The translations under genes and the position numbers were made by a program. A stretch of DNA of 64,000 bases, from NCBI GenBank assembly GCA_003290165.1, contig QNQO01008300.1, positions 310,001 to 374,000 of the forward strand. Reading direction: 5' to 3'. The stretch comes from Berberis thunbergii. Taxonomy: Eukaryota > Streptophyta > Magnoliopsida > Ranunculales > Berberidaceae. This document shows positions 47,935-58,533 of this stretch, piece by piece. The notes beneath the pieces are model-generated. The model had not been told where the DNA came from and did no database searches. It saw only the letters and a program-made list of their open reading frames with translations. The first letter of the stretch is position 1; every line of letters starts with the position of its first letter.

Positions 47935-50900
47935 GTGAGTTGTTGAGTTTTACTTATTTCACTTTTCTTGATTTATTTTCTGATGATGCAATTTTTCTCA
48001 TCTATATATCAATCTAGTTAGTTACATAGATCTCCATTTCTACTCACTTCATCTTCCGATCATTTGATTGATTTACAGCATCTCAAATTTCCCAATTTTT
48101 TTTTTATCAGAGTTTCTTTTTTTCAATCACAAATTCTCCCCAAAGTGCAGTGCAGTGTCGTGCTGTTTCCGAAAATTCAACGTGGTTCTTGAAACCGATT
48201 TCCTGCATGTCCTTCCTTGTCATTCTTTTCCCCACCCAACCACCACTTTTATTGTAATAATATCACACACCAATTCAAAGCTGATAGGCAACTCTAGTGG
48301 ATTTTAAGAAGCCAATACTCCTCAAAATCATGAGCTGATGAGGAGTGGAAAGCTAATTACTTAACTAGTATTGTAACTTTCCATCACACTTCCAAAGTCA
48401 ATGTCCGTTGTCAACTTAGGACTACCTCCAAGCACAATACCAAACTATGCCAACCCACTCTATTAACTTGATCATAGCTTTCTCCCTTTTGGGGGCTATT
48501 TTATGTAATAATAGCACAACTTAGCACTATGCTCATCCACTCATAATATCAAGCTATTTTATTCCATGGGCATATGCTCTGATGCCAATTGTTAACAATC
48601 AGCCAATACTAAAAATCCAAGCTAATAAGGAGTGGAAAGCTAATTACTTAATTAGGATTGTAATAAAAAGCTATCTACTTCCTTAACTAACCTCCCCTTG
48701 GGAGTGGGTGACGGGGAAGATTGTTTAGTTCGGACTATCCAGCTATTTTTTTAGGCTTCATTCTTCAAATGATCTCATAGAGACGCTAATTGTATACTTC
48801 ATTCCTTCCTATGCTTGAAAATTAAAATATTCTATTGCCCCTTTTGTTTGTTCTTCTTTGTTGCATGATTTCGATGGTAGAGGTTATAAGACCTTAAACT
48901 CTTGTTCTACTACGAGCTTTACATATACCCTCTCGGCCTCTCTGAACCAATAGTTAATAAAAAGATACGAAGAGTCAAGGAAAACTGATTAATAATGTCA
49001 ATACCTACTCTACAAGGTTTGAGACTCTTCAGATTTTGTCGGCTGAGATGGTTACTGCAAATTAATTTTTTAAGTCTCCTAGATTGATTATAGGTCAATG
49101 CATTTAGCAAACTACTTCCCATAATTCTGACTACTTCGGTATTAGCTAGATCATTCTCAAATGAAGACGTCCTGCAGTAGATGAGGTAGAAAACAATTAT
49201 GGGATTTCTGTTTCTTTGGACTGTAAAATTAGAGTGATTAGAGGAAAGGAAAAGTGATTCAAATAAGTCCGAGATAGCATCAAGGAAAGAAGACAACAAA
49301 CTAAGAAACACAACAACAAACTCAAGAAAACAAGAGATGGAAATATTTTTCCATGAGAAATGAAGGTTTTCCTAGTGGATTGCATAAAAGCATATGCCTA
49401 GAAGTGCCACAACACTATACACCAAAGTTGGAAATATTTGATTAAGTTGGGATGTTCAACATAAAGGACAAAAGCTACATTCTTATATAGTATGCATTAA
49501 GACACTATCAAGCTTTCCATGCCAAGTGGCGGGGCAGGCACCTCAATCAACTTGTGTTGCTTGGTCTTACTTAGTGCCTTCAGTTTTCAGAATCAATTTT
49601 GAAACCTTCAGTTTTCAGAATTGATTTTGAAACTTGGAAGTCAGTGGAGTTTTGGCTGTCGCGCTGCTGTGGAGCTCCTTACATTAATGACACTTTTGAC
49701 ATGCTGAAATCATGTCTTCAATTGTTCGTAGGACTCTTCCATGCCTTTTCAAATCCATTTCAGACTTAAAAGTCTCCTTGCCATAGTTATCAAAATGTTA
49801 TTATATTGTATATTTTAAACCTAAATTTAAGATATATTTCACATAAAGTATTGTGTCTACGGTGCTAAAATCAATATATAGATATAAAAGTATATTCTAT
49901 ATATTGAAGCATATAAAAGACATAAATAAGACTTATTTAAGCAAGGAGGTCCCAAAAACACTTCCATTGATATATGACTTGTAAAATTGGGAGTGAGCAC
50001 ATGACAAGATGGACCTCATACCGTTGCTTTATCTTCGGGAATGGATCAGGACGAGATAGACCTCATCCCATCCCAAAATGATATGGAACGGGACATGACT
50101 ATATGGTACTAAAAAAATTTCCCGCAGCAACAAATTTATTCAAGTCTAAAATTCACACCAAATATAATTCAACAGTATAATATTACACGATTCAAGTCTT
50201 ACACATCAACAACATCAATGATCAAGACTGACAAAGTTAATACTACAAGTACATGATCATCAACAACATCAAGAATCAAAATCAAGTCAGACTTGATTAA
50301 AATATTAAAAGAAATAAGTTCGGGACTAGATGGGATGGACGGGATTGATTTTATCCCAATCCTATCCCACTCTAGATCGGGAGGGGACGGGATCGAGATG
50401 GTGGTATGTGATGCCTACCCCTATGTGTAACACATATTAGCAATCTATTGGTTATCATCCTTCCATCCATCCATGTCACTTGTACAAGGAAACTACATAT
50501 CTGCATCATCTTGTATGTACCATATCGATGATGCTTAGATATGATACATATGATGTATTGTGTCGTATTTATTGTAGATATTAATAAATATGCTCCTTGC
50601 AATCCTTGGTTGCAGCATTCCCTCTTTCTTTCAAGAATTCGACCATGAATTCAAGTCCTACCAATCAATCCACGATCTATTAGTCATCATGCACTCAACC
50701 AACTAAGCACAAAATGAAACAAGTCCCATGTATGTAACCCCATGTAGTAAGAGAGGGACTTAAGCCGACACTAGCATGAAGGTACATCAAGGTGAATTTT
50801 CCAAGCTTCAAGCATTACCACCCGGATAACCAGTGGAGATATTGATGTGAAACCTTGCCCCCTGGGAAAGTATAGCAACCAATCCAGAAGAATCGTGCGG

Positions 50901-53900
50901 CTCAAATCTATGCTTAGTTTTGTCAAGGGAAAAACAAACCATTTTTCACCAACTAATAACGATGATACTCTTGGAATAAATTCTCCCATGGAATTTTTCC
51001 ATATATCTTAATAATTTTTACGAAGAATTGGAATGAATTAGGAGTAGGACATAGAATTCCTTCTATACCAACGGCATATTGGAAAGATTTAGTTAAGTTG
51101 TAATATAATGCTTTTAGCCCGTTGAGTCTTTTGACTTTGGTCAAGTGGATACCCTGATTTTATGTACTTATTTAAGGGTTTTTTTTTAAAAGATAAGAAA
51201 GAGAGTTGTACTTCTAACCATGTCCTTGATTTGTGTTACTGTCAAATGCTTGCACGTCTGTAATTTTTTTGCTCGTGTCTACTTTATATTGATTCTTGAC
51301 CTCATCAACTTGGCCTTGTTGAGGTTTTGTGACCTCTGGTTTGTCATCTTTCCATTCCTCATTGTACTCCAACTTGTTCTTGTTTCTTTTGACATTATCC
51401 TTGTCACCAATTTATTTAGAATATCATTGGATGATTCCGTTATCTTTGCATTTGATTCTTGAGTCATTCTTTTGACATATCAGTGAAAGAATGGTACTGA
51501 GATCTATCTCCTAGGATCACTCCCTCCCCCCTTGATCAAAGAGTCAACAACTTGCACTTTCTCATCTCCTCTAGAGATCTCTCCTAGAGCCTCCTTCCTC
51601 TTGTGGACTGTTCTTCATGGTAGAGCCTCCTTCCTCTTTATTCCAAACGATTGTGTGCTCTGGGCAGAGTCTATTGATCACTTACTTCTGAGTTGCCCTC
51701 TTGTTGTAATGCTCTGAGTCAAAGCATTAGCTGAGTTTCAGTTGCATGCCCCTTTGCTCCTTCGTTTTTGTCTTGGGTGGAAAGTTTACTGTTTTCAAAT
51801 TGTCAGCTTTTGGTAAATGGGCTTGGGCTTAGGAAATGATTATCCATGCAGTGGTTTAGAGATAAAGAAATAAAAGAATTTTTAGAGATGGACATAAAAC
51901 AACTGATAGTTTCTGGATAGATACTAAAGTTACTTTATGGTTATGGGGCAGAGTCGGGATAAGTTTAAAGAGATACAATTTTTTTTTTGTATTCTCAGCT
52001 GGGCTGGCATTGTTTATGATAGCAATATTTGATGTAATCTTTTGTGGGGAGCCAATTTTCTTTTCCCACCGGAAGCTCCCCTTTCCTTTTATTAATACAA
52101 TTTATGTTTTATTTTATTTTATTAAAAGAGAGTAAGCTTTGATTTTTGAGTTATAAAATCCCAGTTTGTTGATTGACGTTTGTTTGTTGTTGCTCCAGCC
52201 AACGATTTACATAAGTCATACTCATATTTCAACATTATCACCACTTAAAATTTGTCTTGGCTAAAAAAGTATCAATACCATTATGATATGCACGATACAA
52301 TACATGATATAAATCGTAGCTAGGCCTTATCGATATGATGCACAATAATTTACAATACACTAATATAGGATGATGCAGGGATGTAGCATCCTTGTATAAG
52401 TGACATGAATGAATGGGTGATAGGCAATAGCTTGTTAATATTCATACAAGTCATATAGCGATGGATGTGAATTTTGTGACCTCCTTACTTGAATTATAAG
52501 TTAACCCCATGGATGTCAAAATGTCGTATAATCCACCTAGTTCCTCATAAATTAATATTGAACTCGTGGATGTCCATAAGGTTGGATGCATACGGATCTT
52601 TACGCATTTTACCCTGTCTTCCAACATTCTCTCTATTGCGTTGATTAGCCATGCCATTTATTCTTCGCTTGATATTGGCACATTATTAGATAACTTTGTG
52701 TGATATATCATGAGTTCACCAACATGTGCTAGCTCAGCTACAAATGTCATCACTAGTCTAGGGTTCGGACCCTGCCAAAGGCATTTAAATGGTTCTGGGG
52801 TCCATTATAAGTTCTGGGGTCCATTAAATGGTTCTGGGGTCCATTATAAGTTCTGCTAGCCTTTCTATATGTATGTGTGTATATATCATGGTTCAACGTT
52901 ACCTTGTACTCTGTTATCTATGTAGAATAGGGAATATCTTACCATTAATAGATTCTACAACTTCCATTAGCAGAATCCTGGTGGCTGGAATCTCTCCTTG
53001 AGGAGAGCTTCATATGATTGGGAGGAGGGGAAGATGTGGTTTCTTTGATGGCATTATTGGATCTCAGGGCTCAGGGTCCGATGAGGATGGGTGGAGTGTT
53101 TTTTCAATAATCAAACTGAGCAATATATTGATAAAAATGCCCAAGTGACTGAGAGGATCACTTGGCAGGGAGAAGTACAGATGAGAAATTACAAAAGAGT
53201 CCCCCAATCAGGATGGGTGAGAGCTGGAAATGGGATAAGAGTGGATATTATTCTACAGTCACCTGGTTGTGGAGACTCCTATTCCAGATTTCCAGGTTTT
53301 AGAGCGAACTTTCCCTCTTCCATTGTGTGGAGATGTGTGCCTCCCAAGGAGTTTTTTTTCTCTGGCCGATCGGCCACATTGGAGGTTTTGGCTAGGAGGG
53401 GCATGGCGGCGGATCGTGATTGCCCTATGTGTAATCAAGATGTAATGTAGAGACGCGAGATCATCTCTTGCTTCATTGTGCTCGTCGCACTTGATGTGGC
53501 ACCATTTTACCCGTGCTTCCGGGGTCTCATGAGTGATGCCACAGTCCATTACTGACGTGTTCAGCGGATTGTACTGTCAAGCTTTCTCCAAAGTCAGGGG
53601 CGGGTTGTTTGGTCTGTTATCCCCTACGCCACTGTGTGAATTTTGTGGCAGGAGAGAAATAGACGTACCTTTGGAGGTTTTTCCATTTCTAGGGTTGCTT
53701 GGTGATGGATGTCCTTGGTTTCTTGTGGCATGTTCACACTCCCACTGTGCCTTCAACTGTGTCCACTTCGTCCAGTTCATGCGTGAGTGGAAAGACTTCA
53801 AGGGAGTTCAATAGATTTTGTAAGATTGTGCTTTTTTTTGGGAGGGGGACTTCTCGCCATTTAACCCGTTGTATCCTGGTGATTTTGTATAGTTTTTTGG

Positions 53901-54628
53901 CTTCTCTCAATAAAATTGGATCCCGTTCAAAAAAAAAAAAAAACCTTCCATGGATAATGACTTAAAAAAAAGATAAATACTGATGTGACTTATTTCTTTG
54001 TTACAGAACAAAACTCAGTCTTACTAGATGGAGTGCAGATTGGAGGGCAGCCACTCTTCTGTATGAGCAGGCTGGTGTGTTGTTACTATGCTCTAATATT
54101 GTTTGTAAGGAACAATAGGGGTACTTTGTGGCCACTTTTCTCATATGTGCTTCTGTTGGTGCAGCTGTGGGATTCAGGATTGCCAAAGATAATGTGAAAT
54201 TGAAGCTAGCACTTGAAAAGGCTTCAAAAGGGCAAGAGATGCTCTCTGCGTATCCTCTTTCTCTTTATGTTATTTAGAAAAGATATGGATGTCTGGTGTT
54301 GTTACACAGGAATGTCAAACATGGTTAGGCCCCAAATTGACATCTGTACTTACTCCAACTTGGAAAATTCCTGCAAATATGTTCAATAGTTACTTAGTGT
54401 CCGTAATTGGTAATAGTATTTTGTATTTCGTTCCTTGTCTCTGTTTTGTATATCCTTACAAGTTTAACAGGCCGTGGATGCTGCTAAGCATATGGAGTCT
54501 GCTGGTGCTGTATCTAAGGAACTTGGAAGTTGGAATGAAGTTGCTGACTTTTACAGAAGGGCATCTGAATTGTACAATGAGTGTGGAAGATCACAGCCAG
54601 CATCTGATGCTCTTGCAAAAGGTGCACG
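47888..54628 (+). CDS. GSNAP: Gamma-SNAP (gamma-soluble NSF attachment protein), 5' part, exons 1-4, with an apparent 1-bp deletion in exon 4
   Basis: Exons 47888-47934, 54007-54074, 54165-54249 and 54471-54628 all have GT-AG borders. Exons 1-3 join in frame: MSKNDPDKLMLRADKL, TKLSLTRWSADWRAATLLY, EQAAVGFRIAKDN, ALEKASKGQEMLS. Exon 4 encodes AAKHMESAGAVSKELGSW and NEVADFYRRASELYNECGRS, the TPR-like helices of the SNAP fold. SNAP proteins bind SNARE bundles and recruit the NSF ATPase to take them apart after membrane fusion; the gamma form is cytosolic and membrane-associated. The frame carried in from exon 3 reads Ala-Pro-Trp, but conserved Asp-Ala-Ala-Lys-His follows only after a 1-base shift, so one G appears missing near 54477. 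The remaining two thirds of the protein (family about 290-310 residues) lies beyond the window. Confidence 0.85.
47935..48299 (+). other. GSNAP: Start of gamma-SNAP intron 1
   Basis: T-rich plant intron sequence. A 79-codon frame here (48068-48307) has no recognisable domain and is intron read-through. Confidence 0.5.
48306..48690 (-). mobile_element. TRIM-like LTR element relic, minus strand
   Basis: Two direct copies of a roughly 65-bp segment (GCCAATACT, then GAGGAGTGGAAAGCTAATTAC near 48338 and AAGGAGTGGAAAGCTAATTAC near 48629) lie 290 bp apart. On the minus strand the inner edge reads TTAACAATTGGCATCAGAGC, an LTR end followed by a sequence close to the initiator-Met primer-binding site. 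There is no coding sequence. The outer ends are uncertain. Confidence 0.45.
48700..49787. other. Unassigned gamma-SNAP intron 1 sequence
   Basis: No recognisable coding sequence. The 130-codon minus frame at 48919-49311 is compositionally biased and unmatched. A short repeat AACCTTCAGTTTTCAGAATTGAT occurs in near copies at about 49578 and 49603. Confidence 0.3.
49788..50595 (+). repeat. Dispersed repeat family B, copy 2, interrupted by a nested insertion
   Basis: The stretches 49790-49987 and 50424-50595 align with the left and right parts of copy 1 (21200-21560): AAGCATATAAAAGACATAAA, TGTAACACATATTAGCAA, TCATCCTTCCAT and CATCTGCATCATCTT all recur. The gap between them is filled by the insertion 49988-50423. 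Confidence 0.65.
49988..50423. mobile_element. hAT-like nonautonomous element nested in repeat family B copy 2 (about 436 bp)
   Basis: Copy 1 of the host repeat reads straight through (GACTTGTGTAACACG), while here the corresponding point is split. The reversed right end, TAGGGGTAGGCATCACATAC, and the left end, TGGGAGTGAGCACATGAC, are weakly inverted. Subterminal GGGACGGGAT/GGGATGGG motifs match the fragment at 1978-2095. There is no transposase. Confidence 0.65.
50596..51495. other. Unassigned gamma-SNAP intron 1 sequence
   Basis: Minus-strand frames 50771-50989 and 50953-51144 are adjacent but show no motif I recognise. They may be old retroelement DNA. No splice-flanked exon of gamma-SNAP was found here. 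Confidence 0.3.
51496..52130 (+). mobile_element. L1-type LINE 3' end
   Basis: The frame 51532-51717 ends SFLLWTVLHGRASF ... ESIDHLLLSCPLV, matching the zinc-binding RT-associated domain of plant L1 ORF2 (Trp-x-x-x-x-Gly-Arg ... Asp-His-Leu-Leu-x-x-Cys-Pro). Downstream noncoding DNA ends in an A/T-rich tail near 52090-52130. It is in sense to gamma-SNAP. Confidence 0.6.
52265..52640 (-). repeat. Dispersed repeat family B, copy 3, reverse orientation
   Basis: Read in reverse it shows the family landmarks: GCATCATCCTATA, GGATGCTACATCCCTGCATC, ATGTCACTTATACAAGG and TTAACAAGCTATTGCC. The left end has GATAC/GTATC-rich sequence as in the other copies. Confidence 0.5.
52787..52855 (+). repeat. 39-bp minisatellite, 1.8 copies
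   Basis: AAATGGTTCTGGGGTCCATT starts at 52787 and again at 52826; within the unit the phrase GTTCTGGGGTCCATT is itself doubled. Confidence 0.85.
52930..53942 (+). mobile_element. 5'-truncated L1-type LINE with poly(A) tail
   Basis: The frame 53091-53450 contains VWRCVPPKEFFFSGRS, LEVLARRGMAADRDCPMC, the zinc-binding RT-associated domain of plant L1 ORF2. After a frame change comes the C-terminal region. It ends CAATAAAATTGGATCCCG followed by about 15 A (53928-53942), 64 bp before gamma-SNAP exon 2. A short similar flank (ACTTCCAT near 52962, CCTTCCAT at 53943) could be the target duplication but is weak. Confidence 0.65.
54007..54074 (+). CDS. GSNAP: Gamma-SNAP exon 2
   Basis: A 68-bp exon with acceptor TTGTTACAG and donor GCTG/GTGTGT. 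In the frame from exon 1 it encodes LTKLSLTRWSADWRAATLLY and continues to EQA. Two other frames look open here but do not match anything. Confidence 0.88.
54165..54249 (+). CDS. GSNAP: Gamma-SNAP exon 3
   Basis: An 85-bp exon with acceptor TTGGTGCAG and donor CTGC/GTATCC. It encodes VGFRIAKDNVKLKLALEK followed by ASKGQEMLS and ends two bases into a codon. The only usable donor is at 54250, so the downstream phase is fixed. Confidence 0.87.
54471..54628 (+). CDS. GSNAP: Gamma-SNAP exon 4, apparently frameshifted after six bases
   Basis: The acceptor is AGTTTAACAG and the donor is GCACG/GTATGA. The first bases (G CCG TGG) continue exon 3 as Ala-Pro-Trp; the rest encodes DAAKHMESAG ... SDALAKGA in a frame displaced by one base. 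In the shifted frame the exon stays open but reads non-homologous sequence. A single missing G in GTGG(G)ATG explains everything. Confidence 0.8.
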
Positions 54629-56520
54629 GTATGAACATAGGCCCCATTTCCATCATTATGAGTTCCAACCCTTTTGGCAAGATATTCAGTCTAAGTACCT
54701 TTGATATGGTCATCTTCCGATGTTATCCCGTAATGTTTCAATCAACTACCTTTTTTTCCCTTTAAAAACTGATAAAATATACTAGCTTTCCATAGTCATT
54801 ATATGTCGAATAAAAACTACCCACCAGTATGGTGACACACTTGTTGTTTTTTCACCTTAAAACTTATTTGCTTTCCATATTTTTTTCTAACGTATGAGCC
54901 ACTAACTTTCAATAATTTATATTATTATAAGATAAGAATTGAAACCTTCGAAAGATTTGTGATAAAGATGATATAAGCATGAAGTGTCTGAGTGTCCAGT
55001 TCGGGTTAGACAATTTTTTTTTTCTTTTTTCAGTTGCATCTTTGTTTTTGCTGATTTAATAATTTAATTGATGAAACAAAATTGGTACATCTTAAGAGCT
55101 TCCCTTGCCACTATATTCTTAAGAACAAATTTTTTTGGCTGCTACGTTTTTTGGTTTATTTACCTTTTGGTACCCACAAAAGTTTTTAAATTATTGGATA
55201 GTATAAAAAAATTGTAACGCCAGTTTAATACCCATTTTTACTCTTGACTGTTAGGTCAAGGATGTTTATCTGCCCAATCCACCCTTATTTCTTAAAATAC
55301 TAAAATGCCCATGATCACATTTGGACAAAAAAAAGTCTCTATAAATATCACGAGATATACATCAAATGGCTAGGAAATAAACCCATCATCTCCCACCACT
55401 TGTTCCCTATCAACCATTGAAACCCTTCCTCCACCTTTTTTGTGTCAAACCACTACCACCACCACGCACCACAAAAGTCGTATGTATGATTGCACCATCT
55501 TGGTCACTGCTCTCTTCTTCCCCATCAATCTCTGCCACCATTAAAACCCTGCTCCCCCTCGTCCCTTTCAATGACAAAGGATGAGGACATGTGTCAAACA
55601 TCTCCATTTTTTCATCTATCTTGTTGGCCATGGGGAGGATGAGTTGTGGTGAAGAGGGCTTGCTTGAACCACTCGCAAGTGCATTTCTTCGTCGTTCCCA
55701 CCATCCATGTTTCCCCTCATAACCCAAATCCACTAACAACATCGAGAATTGAGAGTCAAATTGATGCAGTCGTTGCTCCGAGCATCAAGAATCGATGAAC
55801 AAAAGAAATGAGAAATTGAGCTTGTTTCAAAGATTCAATCTAGAGTTGGGGATTTAGCGAATTTGTTACTAAATGTCTCGACCAGCGAGAGAAAAAGGGA
55901 GGAGGGACTAGCACCATTTGAGTGGTTAATTATGTGTTTGGAATGGTTGATTGAAGGACTTATCACACTCTCTCCGAAAATATTCTTCTTCAACCACTCT
56001 CCAAAGCCCCATCAACCATTTTCTTCCTCGTTAATCATTATTTGAACGGTGAAATCCCACCCAACTTTTTCCACATCGACCACAAACTAAAACCACCCTT
56101 GTTTCTTCTTCATCGCGAACTGCAAGCCCTCCCCTTCATCGTGAACGGAAGAGGGGAGTAATCCCTTCTCTCCAACCACAACAACAACAGTCGCATGAGG
56201 GTGGTGGTGTTCTTCTTCTCTAAAGAATGGTTGGTTCTTCTTTCTCACAGTCCTCTTTCCCTTCTCTCTGACAGTCCCTGGTTTAAGAGGGTGAAGGTCA
56301 GGGTTGTTAGCATAGATAGAGAGTGGTGGAAACGACATTCAAGAGGGTGAGATAAGGAGAGAGAAAAAACAAGTGGTCAAGGAGGGAGAAAAAACATTAT
56401 ATCAATCATTCAACTCATGCATATATAATTCTTAGATTTCTTGTAAGAATTTTAAGAAACCACAAACCTTGCTAATATTATTTTTTTCAAAACCAATTGC
56501 GAACTAGGGCCAAACTTAGC
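54629..56520 (+). other. GSNAP: Gamma-SNAP intron 4, first part
   Basis: No further gamma-SNAP exon was found. Two unrecognised minus-strand frames (55410-55742, 110 codons; 56087-56338, 83 codons) and a C/A-rich segment 55380-56340 with CACCACCACC-type repeats may be an old transposon body. The part 55140-55320 is AT-rich with repeated TACCCA phrases. Confidence 0.3.
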
Positions 56521-56811
56521 TAGCTTTTGTTTTCATTAAGAATTAGGAAGGTTGAAATAAAAAATATTTAATAAGTTTATTTTTATTTACTGGAGTCACA
56601 AGTTTTGCTTCTAATTAGAAGCCAATTAGAAACTCAAAGTTTTATTCAGAAGCGGCTTCTGCCCTAAGTTCTTATTTTTGTTTCTTATCGACATCTAATT
56701 AGAAGTAAAACTTCTGACTCCAGCAAGAAAAATTAAATACTTACTAAATACTTATGACTGCTTACTCTAATTAAAAGTTAACCTTCTTACTTCTTAATGC
56801 AAACAAACACC
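56521..56811. mobile_element. Foldback MITE, about 291 bp, in gamma-SNAP intron 4
   Basis: The left half TTTTGTTTTCATTAAGAATT... and the reversed right half GGTGTTTGTTTGCATTAAG... are imperfect inverted copies extending over about 110 bp, including CTGGAGTCA, AAGTTTTRCTTCTAATTAGA and AATAAGT. The whole can fold into one hairpin. Flanks AACTTAGC and AATTTAGT match at 6 of 8, suggesting a hAT-type 8-bp duplication. Confidence 0.7.
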
Positions 56812-57625
56812 AATTTAGTCGGGCTTGTCAACCTTAATGGAACGAAACCCAATGTTGGTAAACCTCAACCCTAACTTGGACCCACTTCGGGTTGGAATGG
56901 TCTATCCAAGCCCAACCCAGGTAGGTCGAGTGGCTTAATTGTTTTGATGAATTCAGTGGTTCAAATTTGTTTTATTTTATTTTTAATGTACTACTTTATA
57001 TTGATAATGTGAAGTGATAGTCTACACTAAAAAAATGTAAAGTACCATATAATAAGGAAAATTAAATAAATCAAAGGCAAGAAAAAAGCGCAGGAAGTTA
57101 TATGGCTTGGAGACAATTAATTATGTCATAGATAGATTCTTACTAACAAAGTTTGAAATTTCAAAGATTTCGCCTAGTTTCTCAAAAAAAAAAAAAAGCA
57201 GAGTGATAGTAGGTTAACTTTACAAACATACTTGTATAATAAAAAATAATTCATAGCATAATGTATATTCATAGCTAAGTATACTATAAAGTTTCTATAG
57301 ATTGGATTGGGCTGTCCAAACACTCAAACTATCCCATCATAACCCGGAACTAATTTTTGGTCATGTCATAATTTTGATTGAAACTTTTCTGCACTCCCTA
57401 CCCAATTCCAGGTTAGGCTTTGGTGATGGGTTGGACCCGTCCAAGTTTCCTTTGTTGCAATCCAACTAGATCGAACATGTATAAATCAACACTGCACAAA
57501 ATTATGTCAATCAAAATGGCACAAGTTTCCGCGAAACTGTTGAATTTGAATTTATGTACAAGAATACATGTTGTAGCACTCAAGTTGGATCAAGAAAATC
57601 ATTTTCTACATATGGTATTACATTA
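56812..57625. other. Unassigned gamma-SNAP intron 4 sequence
   Basis: AT-rich, with the phrase CTAACTTGGACCCACTTCGG and other Gly/Pro-like short motifs near 56870. No gene, element ends or repeats were recognised. Confidence 0.3.
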
Positions 57626-57634
57626 TACTATAAT

Positions 57635-58533
57635 GAGCTTTGCTAGGGCGCACCGGTATTTCAACCGGATGGTGCTAGGCACGTGCGATTAAGGTGAGAA
57701 AAAAAAAAAAAAAAACACAAACAACCCATTCTTTCCCCAAATGAACAATGCCAAAGTTAAACCCATGAACTAAAAATTCCATTGTAACCCAATAACAAAA
57801 ACAAAAACAAAAAACCTAACTGCGGCCCTTCTTCAGTTCCCTAAACCAATTGCAAACTATGGGTTTTCTTCAATTCCCCCAAAATCACAATTCCTTTCTA
57901 TTGGGTATCTAAGTTTCCACCTCATGACTTCAAATTCATATGAAATAGGTTTTTCATCAAACACCTAAAAATCAAAACTTTTACTTCAACTCACACAAAG
58001 CCTCCAATCCAAACCAATGGGGTGATCCCAATTTCAATCAAAACCACTCTACCATAATTCAAATCCAAAGAAACAAAATTACCTCATTGCCCAGCAAAAA
58101 AGCAGTGCTCTTCTTGAAGGGGTGTTGGTTGACAGGAAGAGACTCCTCAGTGATTTCGACCCCACAGATGTCAAAGTCCCGATCTTTGAGGTATTGGCGA
58201 GCATCTTTGAGAGAGAAGAAGTGTTTGAAACGGAGATGAGAAGTGGAGCCGTGGCTTCCAAAGGCGTTGAAGTCTCTTCTGCCCACCAGTATCAACTCTG
58301 ATACACCGAAGGCCGTCGCGCTTCGCGCCATTGTTCCCACGTTGTGTCTCTTCGCTATGTTGTGAACTAGTATGCTGCTCCTCAATCTTCTTCTCCTCCA
58401 TCTCTCCCTGTGCCAAAACCTCTCTTTTTTGCCTTGCTTTAGTCACACGTGCCTGGCACGCCTGGATGGGCACGTGCCTAGCACCATCCAGGTGAAATAC
58501 CAGTCAAAAAACCGGTGCGTTTTAGAATTTTCG
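57635..58533 (-). mobile_element. Pack-MULE-like element (899 bp) carrying a captured RNA methyltransferase exon
   Basis: The 9-mer TACTATAAT flanks the element exactly at 57626-57634 and 58534-58542, the Mutator target length. The ends are long inverted repeats: left CGCACCGGTATTTCA then GGATGGTGCTAGGCACGTGC, reversed right CGCACCGGTTTTTTGACTGG, TATTTCACC, then the identical GGATGGTGCTAGGCACGTGC, with a 12-13-bp indel. The outermost 14 bp match less well. Inside is no transposase, only a minus-strand host-gene exon and part of its intron. Structure and contents fit a nonautonomous, gene-capturing Mutator-like element. Confidence 0.85.
58083..58385 (-). pseudogene. Captured first exon of a SpoU/TrmH-family tRNA/rRNA 2'-O-methyltransferase
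   Basis: The minus strand reads ILVHNIAKRHNVGTMARSAT, AFGVSELILVGRRDFNAFGS, HGSTSHLRFKHFFSLKDARQ and NQHPFKKSTAFLLGNE. The N-x-G-x-x-x-R-x-x-x-x-F-G block is SpoU motif 1, and FLLGNE is the start of motif 2. Immediately after GNE the DNA reads GAG/GTAATTTTG, a splice donor, followed by T-rich intron-like DNA. Motif 3 and the rest of the SAM-binding knot are absent. The frame upstream of ILVHN lacks an ATG (the nearest ATG is in another frame), so the copy is not a working gene. The parent gene would lie elsewhere in the genome. Confidence 0.82.

Noticed and set aside
53259..53801. Minus-strand frames of 96 and 74 codons
   Set aside because: They are antisense shadows of the L1 C-terminal coding region read on the plus strand.
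52962..53950. ACTTCCAT/CCTTCCAT as target duplication of the L1 at 52930-53942
   Set aside because: Only about seven bases with an indel, shorter than usual for LINEs; it is mentioned in the feature but not accepted as a boundary.
54289..54765. 158-codon plus-strand frame overlapping gamma-SNAP exon 4
   Set aside because: It crosses the splice acceptor and donor of exon 4 and matches nothing except Pro-Trp at the junction; it is the frame left after the one-base shift.
55410..56338. Two minus-strand frames (110 and 83 codons) as host genes
   Set aside because: No recognisable domains, no splice-compatible continuation, and CACCACC-rich composition; most likely old transposon DNA.
58083..58385. 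A working SpoU methyltransferase gene
   Set aside because: Only one exon is present, motif 3 is absent, there is no in-frame ATG, and it lies wholly inside a bounded transposon.
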